Shown: one piece after another, positions 40,977-49,121 of the stretch
Position numbering within the stretch: the stretch's first letter is position 1
Layout of the letters: the number at the start of each line of letters is the position of its first letter
NCBI GenBank assembly: GCA_003427395.1
Contig: BFEA01000231.1
Location: 324,697-373,817 of the forward strand
DNA length: 49,121 nucleotides
From: Chara braunii
Taxonomy: Eukaryota; Streptophyta; Charophyceae; Charales; Characeae
Direction: 5' to 3'
Position numbers and translations under genes: made by a program
The notes under the pieces: generated by a model
Told to the model about the DNA's origin: nothing
Seen by the model: the letters and a program-made list of their open reading frames with translations, nothing else
The model's database searches: none

Positions 40977-43900
40977 ATGCGTCTCCCGCGTAAAGCGTTC
41001 AATTTGGCGGGTCGAACACCGATCCCGACCGATCCATGTCATCAATCCGTTCAATTAGGAGAAGCTGGAGGACAAGGGGGCCTAGGAATAGACGTCCGAG
41101 GAGGTAGAGGAGAAGGAGGAGGAGGAGGAGGAGGAGGAGGAAGAAGAATGAGAGGAGAGGGTATTATGATGATGACTCGTGGTCGGTTTCCCAGCAGTTC
41201 CCCTCTCAGCGGCGCCGGGGGGAACTCGAGAGGCTATCGACTTGATGTCGTCATTCGTAAGTTGGGGACCTTCATCTGCGTACTCGTGATCGTCGGATCC
41301 GTCGTTGGCGTGGCCAATCTTACGGTGGTACGGACAGGAATGTACAACCTGCACGAGAAGAAAGAGGTGATGAAGGACAACACGTTGACTGATGACGTCG
41401 TCCCACGTGGCACGACAAACGGGCCTTCTGGGTCGAGATTGAGCGGATCGCGGCTAAGAAGGCATCTGGACTCTTTTTTGACATCCGATGGTGGTCGTCA
41501 CGCGCACGGGGATGGGCGTGACGGCGGGGGGGAGGGGTTCTCCGCCGGCGGCGGCGGCGGCGACAGGAAGACATCAGCATCCGTCGGATCGCACGGCGGC
41601 GATGGAAGTCGGGATCTCACTGCTCTCCTCCGGGAAAGAGCGGTCGATCGCACGGTCATTGTGGCCAGCGTGCCCACGGTTGACCACGTGGATTTCGCCC
41701 TGAACTGGGTGTGTCACTTGCACCGCGTCGGGCTGACTAATTACATCCTCCATGTCACGGACGATGACGTCCGCATTCGGCTCTCGTCTGCGGGGTTGGG
41801 CGCGGTGGTGCATCTGGGAGCGAGCGCGCTGATCTGCATCGACGAAGTCGGGGAGAAGGAAGCCAAGTGCCGGCGGACTGTCGCGGCTGCTGCGCCGCGG
41901 GTTCTTGCCCAGGGGATGGCGTTAGATGACATCCCCCTCAGCGATGATGAGCTGGCAGTGGCGGCGGCAAGGACGACCTTGGTGGCCGATATCCTTGCGA
42001 TGGGGTACAATGTCGTCGTCTCGTCGATCGATTCGCTCTTTCTCCACAACCCCTTCGTTCATATCAATGCGACTGCTTATGATGTTCTGGGGGCGCAATG
42101 GCTGACACCTGAGGGGGACAGAAGAAGAAGAAGAAGCAGCAGCAGCAGCAGAAGCAGCAGGAGAAGGAGAGGAAGAGGAAGAGAGGAGGACGTGCAGAAA
42201 ACGGAGGACACATCATCGTCACAACTGCACAACAACAGGTCATCGTCGTCATCGTCGTCGTCGTCATCGTCATCGTCATCGTGGTCGTCGTCGAGATCCG
42301 ACGGTGGTAGTAATCTCATTTCAGAGGCTTTTGTGTTCTTGCGAGGTGGCCGGCCTGCGGTCGCGACCTATTGGGATCGGGTGCGCCGCCATCGCCTTTC
42401 CCTCCTGCGGTGGCCGTTCGACAAGCAGGGCAGGGCAAGCTCTGGCTTTGATGACGATGCCAATGATGATGATGATGATGGTGATGATGAGGGTGATGGT
42501 AATGACAACGAAGACGACGATCTTTCGAGGAGTCGACAGCACGTCGAGCCGCTGCCAATTCATCCGCCGCCGGAGGACTCACGGTATGATGATGCATCAC
42601 CCCTTCCTCCAGTAGTACGAGTAGGGGAGGAGGAGAAAAGGGAACGTCGAGAGGAAGACGAAGAAGCAGAGAAGTCACCACGTCATTCCCGCCGCCACTT
42701 GCATATGGTCGTCCCCCCTGATCGTTCTTCTCGGGACTCTGCCGCTCCCCTCCTCTCCCTTACCACCTCCTCCTCCTCCTCCTCCTCCTCGCCGTCGACC
42801 TCCACGTTCTCTGCTGCCACCTCCTCCTCAGCCTTCCCCCCGTCTTCACCCTCCTCGTCATCATCCCCCTCCTCGTTATCACCCTCCTCCTCCTCCTCAT
42901 CCCTCTCCTCTGGAGCAGCAGGTTCTGCTCAACTGACGCTGGGTGCGTCCGTGGCGACGAGCGATCGGAAGAGGGAACAGCACAATCACCGAAGCTATTC
43001 GCCTTCATCATCACCTTCTTCATCATCACCCTCATCGTCCTCCGCCTCTTCGGTCTCCTCTGGAGCTGTCTTGTCTGCTCAAGTGGCGGACGGTGCTGAG
43101 TCCGTGGTGAAGAACGACAGCAAGAGGAAGGGGAAGAAGGATCAGAGAAGGAACTCCAAGTCCAAGGGTTTTACCGTGGCTGCACGTAGTCGGAATATGG
43201 GTACAGATGCAGCAGACGGCTCGGTGGAGGTGATCATGATGATGACGGCGAAGGTGAACAGTAGCTCCAACCGATCGGGATCGGGATCTGGATCGACAGC
43301 ATCTGGTGAGAGTAATGGTTCCGGTTCTGAAAGCCGTTTGAGACGGGATAGCGATCGGGATCTGAACGAAGTTCAGAGCCTCGTCGCCCGGGTCCGTATC
43401 CCGATCAGCAGCGTTGATTACTCGAAGAAGACTGGCCGCGGCGGGAACATTCGTTTCCGGTGGATTCCGCCTCAGCTCGTCGCGGATGGGCGGAGGTTCT
43501 TCGTCGAGAAGACAACTCAGCACAATGGAGAATGGCCTGCTGTGTTAGTGAACAGCCATGTTCGTGTTTCAGGGCCGTCGATTTCCCGCGCAGCGGCGGC
43601 GCTGGAGATGAAGAAGCAGCGATTGCAGAATGTGAGCCTGTGGGCGGTGAATAGGGATGGGAAGTGTACATCGTTCCCCAGATTCTCTTCGCCAAGGACA
43701 AGCAATCAAGCCGATCGTCCTCGATCGGACGGTCCGGGTCCAACCTATGTCATCAAGGTTCTAACGTACGCGAATCCCGACGGTCTACGGTCGCTGCTCA
43801 CATCTCTGCTGGCGGCGGACTACTCATCATCATCTGGTCGAGAGGGGGAAGTCGATGCCCACGTGTCAATAGATATATTCGTTGACAAGCCATCGGAATC

Positions 43901-45125
43901 AGACTCCCAGAACTCGACTGTCGTGGCTGCGCGTGCGTTATGCTTGTCTACAGCGAAGGCGTTTAACTGGTCTAGGGGAGCGGTCAAAGTCGTAGATCGG
44001 GATCGGCATTACGGGTGGGCAAGGCAGTGGATGACTGCATGGAACCCGGCTGTGCACAGTGATGAGATTGCGATCTTTCTTGAAGATCACGCTGTCGTAT
44101 CTGTCCGCTTCTTCCAGTGGCTTGATTCTGCCGTTAGACATTACATGCGTCCTGGCGGAGGAGGAGGAGGAGGAGGAGGAGGAGGGTACGATGGCCGATT
44201 AATGGCAATCTCGATGCATCCGTTGTCTTTTGAAATGCTCCCTCCTCCTCCTCCTCCTCCTCCTCTTGCTGCTGCTTACGGCGATCCTTCATCGACTGAG
44301 AGGTCGGGTTCAAACTCTGGGTCTATGTCGAAGCTAGCCGAAGAGGAGAAGGAGAGGAAGAAGAAGAGGAGGAAGGAAGAGGAGGTGGAGGTGGAGAGAG
44401 AGAACGCCGACGCCAGTTCAAAGGAGGAGGAGGTATTCCTCCCGCTCCCTCCTCCTCCTCCCTTCCTTTCTGACCATGATCACTCCCTTCCTCTCCCAAT
44501 TGACTCTCATCTTTTCAGACACCAGATGCCCCCCACGTGGGGTGCTGCCATGTCAGCTCATCATTGGCGGGAGTTTCTTCTGTGGGCAAGCAACCTCCTT
44601 CAGCGCGCCGGCTTCATCCCATGTTTCAGCAACGTGGTCACCAATGATTGGTTAGTGAAACTTCCAGGAGAGGCCGGGGTATGTAGTGCTTGGTTTGTTC
44701 GGTTCATCGGTGAAAGGGGTTGGTACACCCTTTACCCTAATTTCCCGAATAGGAAAGCGCTTCTCGTTGGCAAAAAAGGCAAAACCGTCGGTCTGAGGCT
44801 TGTTTCCGGATCTGAGAGAGGAGGAGAAGAAGGAGAGGGAGGAGGAGGAGGAGGAGGAGGAACGGTTGGTACTTCTGCTGACAATGCCGGGGTGGTAGGC
44901 GTAGTTCCCGTTAACACTCTTTCTTCGTGGTTCTCAGGGGGAGGAGAGAAACGAAAAGAGAAGAGAAAAGGAGGTGATGAGGATGAAGAAACGTATCTGA
45001 CAGACTTTCCTAATAAAGATGATCTACCGCTTTTCGACTTTCACTTTAATAGAGTGGTTGAGAATCCTGATGTGTTAGAAGGCCGTGGTTTATACACCGA
45101 TTTTAGGAATACCGATCTTCACTGA
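40977..45125 (+). CDS. Two-domain glycosyltransferase-like Golgi membrane protein (GT77-like + GT-A-like)
   Basis: Intact 1382-codon single-exon frame. An in-frame GTG lies five codons earlier; ATG 40977 is preferred. Residues 96-118 are one hydrophobic segment, giving a type II Golgi topology. Residues 226-905 resemble the nucleotide-diphospho-sugar transferase fold (Nucleotid_trans, GT77): TDDDVRI, TLVADILAMGYNVVV, SSIDSLFLHNPF, then a C-terminal part with PAVLVNSH and LWAVNRDGKC. This domain is interrupted by an Arg/Ser insert (381-445) and a disordered insert of about 300 residues (488-794). Residues 923-1382 resemble a second GT-A family of plants, algae and fungi: VLTYANPDGLRSLLTSLL, FNWSRGAVKVVDRDRHYG, IFLEDHAVVS, TWGAAMSAHHWREF, WYTLYPNFPN, with poly-Gly and poly-Pro inserts. 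Metal motifs look altered (SID for DxD at 349-351; EDH for EDD at 1036-1038). A role in wall or glycoprotein glycans is inference. Confidence 0.82.
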   Translation: MRLPRKAFNLAGRTPIPTDPCHQSVQLGEAGGQGGLGIDVRGGRGEGGGGGGGGGRRMRGEGIMMMTRGRFPSSSPLSGAGGNSRGYRLDVVIRKLGTFICVLVIVGSVVGVANLTVVRTGMYNLHEKKEVMKDNTLTDDVVPRGTTNGPSGSRLSGSRLRRHLDSFLTSDGGRHAHGDGRDGGGEGFSAGGGGGDRKTSASVGSHGGDGSRDLTALLRERAVDRTVIVASVPTVDHVDFALNWVCHLHRVGLTNYILHVTDDDVRIRLSSAGLGAVVHLGASALICIDEVGEKEAKCRRTVAAAAPRVLAQGMALDDIPLSDDELAVAAARTTLVADILAMGYNVVVSSIDSLFLHNPFVHINATAYDVLGAQWLTPEGDRRRRRSSSSSRSSRRRRGRGREEDVQKTEDTSSSQLHNNRSSSSSSSSSSSSSSWSSSRSDGGSNLISEAFVFLRGGRPAVATYWDRVRRHRLSLLRWPFDKQGRASSGFDDDANDDDDDGDDEGDGNDNEDDDLSRSRQHVEPLPIHPPPEDSRYDDASPLPPVVRVGEEEKRERREEDEEAEKSPRHSRRHLHMVVPPDRSSRDSAAPLLSLTTSSSSSSSSPSTSTFSAATSSSAFPPSSPSSSSSPSSLSPSSSSSSLSSGAAGSAQLTLGASVATSDRKREQHNHRSYSPSSSPSSSSPSSSSASSVSSGAVLSAQVADGAESVVKNDSKRKGKKDQRRNSKSKGFTVAARSRNMGTDAADGSVEVIMMMTAKVNSSSNRSGSGSGSTASGESNGSGSESRLRRDSDRDLNEVQSLVARVRIPISSVDYSKKTGRGGNIRFRWIPPQLVADGRRFFVEKTTQHNGEWPAVLVNSHVRVSGPSISRAAAALEMKKQRLQNVSLWAVNRDGKCTSFPRFSSPRTSNQADRPRSDGPGPTYVIKVLTYANPDGLRSLLTSLLAADYSSSSGREGEVDAHVSIDIFVDKPSESDSQNSTVVAARALCLSTAKAFNWSRGAVKVVDRDRHYGWARQWMTAWNPAVHSDEIAIFLEDHAVVSVRFFQWLDSAVRHYMRPGGGGGGGGGGGYDGRLMAISMHPLSFEMLPPPPPPPPLAAAYGDPSSTERSGSNSGSMSKLAEEEKERKKKRRKEEEVEVERENADASSKEEEVFLPLPPPPPFLSDHDHSLPLPIDSHLFRHQMPPTWGAAMSAHHWREFLLWASNLLQRAGFIPCFSNVVTNDWLVKLPGEAGVCSAWFVRFIGERGWYTLYPNFPNRKALLVGKKGKTVGLRLVSGSERGGEEGEGGGGGGGGTVGTSADNAGVVGVVPVNTLSSWFSGGGEKRKEKRKGGDEDEETYLTDFPNKDDLPLFDFHFNRVVENPDVLEGRGLYTDFRNTDLH

Positions 45126-45355
45126 TCATTCTATTTGTAGCGACGAATAATCTTTGGGTTCAGTCGGAGATCGCCGCGAGCCGTTTATATACCTTCACTA
45201 GGCTTTGGTTGGGCCATATTGGCGTGCCCGCATTGTCTATGAATTGTTAGGTGTTGTTGCTTTCCGTATTGTTGCTCGATCGGCCCCAAGACAAGTGCAC
45301 GAAAGGAGGAGGAGGGAGGGGACGTGGCGGGGCAGAGACAGAGGAGGGGGATTGG
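45126..45355. other. Region downstream of the glycosyltransferase gene
   Basis: Probable 3' untranslated region. AATAATC at 45147 is a weak polyadenylation candidate. Confidence 0.35.
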
Positions 45356-45405
45356 GTTTTCGTATCACCTGGGGGGTGAGAAGAGCGACCAAAGCGAGTG
45401 GTAGG

Positions 45406-45459
<54 letters not shown>

Positions 45460-45495
45460 TTTCGTATCACCTGGGGGGTGAAGAGCGAGGTGGAG

Positions 45496-45537
<42 letters not shown>

Positions 45538-45594
45538 GTGCATACGTGCTGAAATGGGAGAGATGATGCAGCGCTAGGGAGGTTGACCTTTGGC

Positions 45595-45645
<51 letters not shown>
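45356..45645. repeat. Three (GA)n arrays separated by a duplicated segment
   Basis: GA runs lie at 45412-45457, 45499-45534 and 45597-45645. The word GGTTTTCGTATCACCTGGGG precedes the first two (45356 and 45457), so the GA run and its flank were duplicated together. Confidence 0.92.
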
Positions 45646-45647
<2 letters not shown>

Positions 45648-46188
45648 GGATGGTAAAGTGTGTTTAAGTCGGAGGGAGGAGGTTTTTGCAAGCTGTACCA
45701 AGTCAGCTTTGTTTTTTTTTTTTGCATTTTCTTCCTCCTTAAGCGGCTATTACTTAAATCGTGTTGTTGTTCCATTTGGAGTATATGTAAAGAATGGGCA
45801 TCCTTGTGGATGTTGATTAGGAACGATGTGCATGGTGTGGGCACGAAGGAAGAGGAGTGTGAGTAGCAGTAGTCGACATGAACGAGGAGGGTTGGCCATT
45901 GGAAGTGGACAGGTTTGGCGATGAAATCGGAGAGTTGGGGTGGACGTCTAAAGGACGCTTTGTGTGCTATCGTGCTTGGACTGAGGAGAAGGTAGGTGAG
46001 TGTGGAAGAGTCCCTCCCAAGAGGGGAGGGGAGGAAGGAGTGCACGTACGTGGGAAGGGGGGAAGACTAGATCAGTGCGCACAAGAGAGAGGACTCCATC
46101 TTCCTCGGCCGTTGTAGAGGATTCGATGCTCGTGTTGTGGATGGGTCCATCCTCTTCTGTCGACGATGATGCCTGATGAGAATGCGGG
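45646..46188. other. Intergenic, nothing recognised
   Basis: Short frames only. Confidence 0.5.
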
Positions 46189-46190
46189 TG

Positions 46191-46226
<36 letters not shown>

Positions 46227-46605
46227 CTATGTTCTTCTCTCAGTTTCAGTCGTTAGGGCTTCTGGAGGAGGTTGATTTCTCTACTTTTTTTTTTCTTTTT
46301 TTTTTTGTAAGCTATATTCTTCTCTCAATTTCAGTCGTTAGGGCTTCTGGAGGGGGTCTTCTCTCAGTTTCAGTCGTTAGGGCTTCTGGAGGGGGTTGAT
46401 TTCTCTACTTTTTTTTATTTATTTTATTTATTTATTTTTAAAGCTATGTTCTTCTCTCAATGTCAGTCGTTAGGGCTTCTGGAGGGGGTTGATTTCTCTA
46501 CTTGTGGTTATCAAGATTACCTATCCTTTTTTAAAGCTATGTTCTTCTCTCAATGTCAGTCGTTAGGGCTTCTGGAGGGGGTTGATTTCTCTACTTGTGG
46601 TGGAC
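46189..46605. repeat. Tandem repeat, five copies of AAGCTATGTTCTTCTCTC...
   Basis: Units with TTCTTCTCTCAATKTCAGTC, GTTAGGGCTTCTGGAGG and TTGATTTCTCTACTT start near 46223, 46307, 46357, 46440 and 46533. Variable T-rich spacers account for the unequal spacing; the third copy lacks its 5' part. Confidence 0.93.
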
Positions 46606-46772
46606 AGGACCCCCTATCCTCCTAAATCTTCCTGTTGGGGGAGGTTTCGATCTCTCTACTCTCTACTTGTGCAGGATTCCCCCCTCCTCTTTTGGAGGAT
46701 TCATTCAATCTCTCTTTTGAACGGAGATTTGACTGATGAAAAAAATGCATATGCTGTTGTTTCCCTTGTTTT

Positions 46773-46895
46773 GGGCCATAGTCACACGAGGACCTTTTCA
46801 ACTTCTCTGTGGACGTAATCGCGGTCAGTTGCATTTGGTTCCTGGTCGGATAAGCGGTCATATACATTCAGGAAAGCCCCTGTGTGAGTTCGCCC
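46773..46895 (+). mobile_element. MITE, about 123 bp, TIR GGGC-ATA-TCACA family, copy 1
   Basis: It aligns throughout with the 46965 element (shared core CTGTGGACGTAAT-GCGGTC and GCGGTC-TATACAT-CAGG). Ends GGGCCATAGTCACACGAGGAC and GTGTGAGTTCGCCC are imperfect inverted repeats. Flanks TTT and TTA are consistent with an eroded 3-bp duplication. Confidence 0.8.
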
Positions 46896-46964
46896 TTAGT
46901 TTTGTTCTGTTGCTCCCTCTTGGCTGGGTAGAGATGGAGATGAGCGGATTGGTATTCCGATTGA

Positions 46965-47088
46965 GGGCATACTCACACTAGGACTTTTTTTTCCTGTTCC
47001 CTGTGGACGTAATTGCGGTCGGGTGCATCCAGGCCTGGTCAGCAAAGCGGTCTTATACATCCAGGTGAGTCCTCATGTGAGTATGCCC
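46965..47088 (+). mobile_element. MITE, 124 bp, same family, copy 2
   Basis: Ends GGGCATACTCACACTAGGAC and its near-complement, with TGA on both sides (46962-46964, 47089-47091). A 3-bp duplication and GGGC start fit the Tourist/Harbinger group. The ends differ from the 37 kb family beyond the first four bases. Confidence 0.85.
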
Positions 47089-47111
47089 TGAAAACGGTTG
47101 TTTCGATATTT

Positions 47112-47290
47112 TTGATGTGCTGGGCCCCGGGATCACCTAACAGGGGTGCCAGCTCAGCAGCAATGGAGTTGTATTGTCTTTTTTGTTTGTTTTTTTTTGG
47201 TCAAAATTGTCTTTTTTTTTTTTTTTTTTGGTCAAAATTTGTGTTTTTCGTTGTTTGATGTGCTGGCCCCTGGTATCACCTAGCAGGGGG
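47112..47290. repeat. Direct repeat of about 36 bp around the LINE 3' end
   Basis: TTGATGTGCTGGGCCCC..ATCACCTAACAGGGG occurs at 47112-47146 and again, diverged, at 47255-47290. T-runs and GGTCAAAATT words lie between them. Confidence 0.75.
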
Positions 47291-48400
47291 CCCATAATAC
47301 CGCTCTTCTACCCATGCTGAACAAATTTTGTGAGAATTCGTCAATAGACTCCGGGGACCAGTCTTCAAGAAGAAGGGCTTTCCAATCCCATGGCCACTGG
47401 ATTTGTGTTTCTAAATTAGACCATATACGGTCCCACCATCTCCAAAGCCAAATGGCCCCCGGACATTGAAGGAAGACATGCTCAATTGTCGCAGGAATTA
47501 ATTTAGATGGAAATGCCGTCCTACAAAATTTACACCAGGGAAGCACTATTCCCCTTTGTTCCAATGTTGTCCTATCTATAAGCCAGTTATTTGTAGGTAG
47601 ACATCTATGTTCTATTTGCCATTGTAGTGAAGCCACTTTTGCAGGTTTAATTTTGGTCTTACTGAACCATTTTATCTTTCTTAATAATTCCTTATTAATA
47701 TTAAGATGCTTCATCCACCTTTCCTCTACTTCATCCTTTAAGATAATTCTTGGGCGAAGCATCCTGTAAGTGGATTTCACTGACAACGTGTGGAGAGCAC
47801 AAGAATACGTCGTTCCTTTCCTTCCTGTATTGGACCACTTCCAATTCACAGGGTCTAGAGCCAAATGACTTATGGGTGTATCAGGTTTAAAGGCTATCCA
47901 TTTATCATTGTGCTTCAATGCTCTAACCCTGAATATCTGATCTTTTGTTCTTTTACTATATTGTTCTGATTATTGATTATAACATTAAAATTACTGTCCA
48001 ATTTATATGTGGTAAGGAGGACTTCCCTGTTTTCCAATACTATAACAACATTGCCTAATACCCCTGGATGATCTTTTATAGCCACCCAATCACTTTCCAA
48101 TATCTGAGGTCCCTTTTTGAAAATCCTTACCCAATCCAGTGGAATACAATCAATTATATTTTCTTAGGCTTTCTCAGAATGATGACAATATCTAAGATGG
48201 GTTTGTAATTGTAAAGGGGTTATCCATTCTCTTTTTTCACTGTCCCAGATGTCTTTTATCCTAACAATACCATTTTTAACCCACCCTTTCCAGGGAGAAT
48301 CCGTACAGTGAAGGACACATCCCTGGGGATCCTTGAGGAGGCTATTATCAAAGAGTGGTTGTTCACCTTTCCTCCAGATTAACTGCTCTCACCTTTTCCT
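47212..48400 (-). pseudogene. LINE (non-LTR retrotransposon) C-terminal remnant with zf-RVT domain
   Basis: On the minus strand, 47280-47918 encodes the end of a LINE ORF2. It includes the zf-RVT region of plant L1-type elements: ASLQWQIEHRCLPTNNWL, then WCKFC (C129, C132 of the frame) and EHVFLQCP (H147, C152), then WLWRWW. The frame continues upstream of the first ATG/TTG (FRVRALKHNDKW), then shifts near 47935 into the frame of 47915-48100. That frame continues upstream with a TAA near 48165. The T-run at 47212-47229 fits its poly-A tail. Reverse transcriptase and endonuclease are absent, as expected for a 5'-truncated, decayed copy. Confidence 0.85.
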
Positions 48401-48425
48401 GCAGCTTTGTTGTGCGTGCAGTGCC

Positions 48426-48720
48426 TTAGCTCTTGGGTAACTTTGCAGTTACCGGAGAGAAGTTTCTTAGCTCTCCGGTAACTTCGCAGTTACCAAAGAC
48501 CAGTTCCTTAGCGCTTCGGTAACTTCGCAGTTACCGAAGAGCAGTTGCAGTTACCGAAGAGCAGTTCCTTAGCTCTTCGGTAACTTTGTCGCAAAGTTAC
48601 TGAAGACCAGTTCCTTAGCGCTTCGGTAACTTTGCAGTTACCGAAGACCAGTTCCTTAGCGCTTTGGTAACTTTAGCTACCGGAGAGAAGTTCCTTAGCT
48701 CTGCGGTAACTGTGCTCTAC
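48426..48720. repeat. Hairpin satellite, 41-bp unit, seven copies
   Basis: Units starting TTAGCKCTTCGGTAACTT lie at 48426, 48467, 48508, 48569, 48615, 48656 and 48695 (spacings 41, 41, 61, 46, 41, 39). Each unit holds an inverted repeat, CTTCGGTAACT-(T)CGC-AGTTACCGAAG. Unit three duplicates its right arm; unit four has an expanded loop, ACTTTGTCGCAAAGT, that is itself palindromic. Confidence 0.95.
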
Positions 48721-49029
48721 CTCTCTCTCCTGCACCTTTCGTGCGCATATACTCCACCTATCTTTCCTGCATACTTGCTTTGTGGAAGGGGAAAAGGACT
48801 GGCAGTCCTTCCTTCCCCGCCACCCGATCTCTCTATCTCTCTGACTGTCACTCCCCTTTGTCCCAATAACAGCGATTCCTCCCTCCCTCTCCCCACCAGA
48901 TCGATTCCTCCCTTCCCTCCTACCCCCACCAGATAGATCCCTCCCTCCCTATCCCTTGTGTCAAACGCCCTTCCCCCAAAAGCCAATTCCGGCTTCCCCC
49001 TGACCCATTTCGTTACCTTCTCCACCGCA
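48721..49029. repeat. Pyrimidine-rich stretch with a CCACCAGATMGATYCCTCCC tandem
   Basis: Imperfect units of about 36 bp at 48870-48955. No gene. Confidence 0.7.

Positions 49030-49121
<92 letters not shown>
49030..49121. repeat. (CT)n-(CA)n microsatellite at window end
   Basis: About 70 bases of CT followed by 20 of CA. Its reverse complement has the same order as the (TG)n-(GA)n run that opens the window. Confidence 0.97.

Overview
The window is eukaryotic nuclear DNA made mostly of repeats. It has long dinucleotide and tetranucleotide arrays, many degenerate tandem repeats, an LTR retrotransposon, a LINE fragment, several families of miniature inverted-repeat elements, a PIF/Harbinger-type DNA transposon region, and one large gene that looks like a host gene. 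The tRNA-Asp primer-binding site, the Tourist-like elements and the plant/algal type of glycosyltransferase point to a streptophyte. The Myb-like and 395-residue transposon ORFs resemble protein families I associate with the charophyte Chara braunii. That assignment is recollection and needs a blastp search.

Layout. 1-10,992: no supported gene; microsatellites, degenerate tandem repeats, one 506-bp TIR element and two relic Tourist-like elements. 10,993-23,999: one complete minus-strand LTR retrotransposon of about 13 kb. Its LTRs are unusually long (4.46 kb and 5.43 kb; the second is swollen by two 523-bp TIR insertions). The internal region of 3.1 kb holds a tRNA-Asp PBS, a broken gag with a zinc knuckle and a 60-bp minisatellite with a trimeric higher-order period, but no recognisable pol. 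Each LTR carries a 3' fragment of U6 snRNA. 25,114-34,158: a PIF/Harbinger-type region with three 460-bp leader repeats, a 630-aa Myb/SANT-like ORF (+), a 505-codon unknown ORF with one stop (+) and a HARBI1-like DDE transposase with one stop (-). 34,750-36,025: palindrome cluster and two TIR elements sharing an end. 37,260-37,806: two 124-bp Tourist-like MITEs with TAA/TTA target duplications. 40,977-45,125: an intact 1382-aa predicted Golgi membrane protein joining two glycosyltransferase-like domains. 46.2-49.1 kb: tandem repeats, two more MITEs, a LINE C-terminal fragment, a hairpin-forming 41-bp satellite and terminal microsatellites.

How the parts work together. Gag, PBS and LTRs form one non-autonomous retroelement that would need pol from elsewhere. 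In PIF/Harbinger elements the Myb-like protein and the DDE transposase normally act as a pair; here a third ORF sits between them. Gag, the third ORF and the transposase are each cut by exactly one in-frame stop codon. The glycosyltransferase gene is the only long intact host-like gene.
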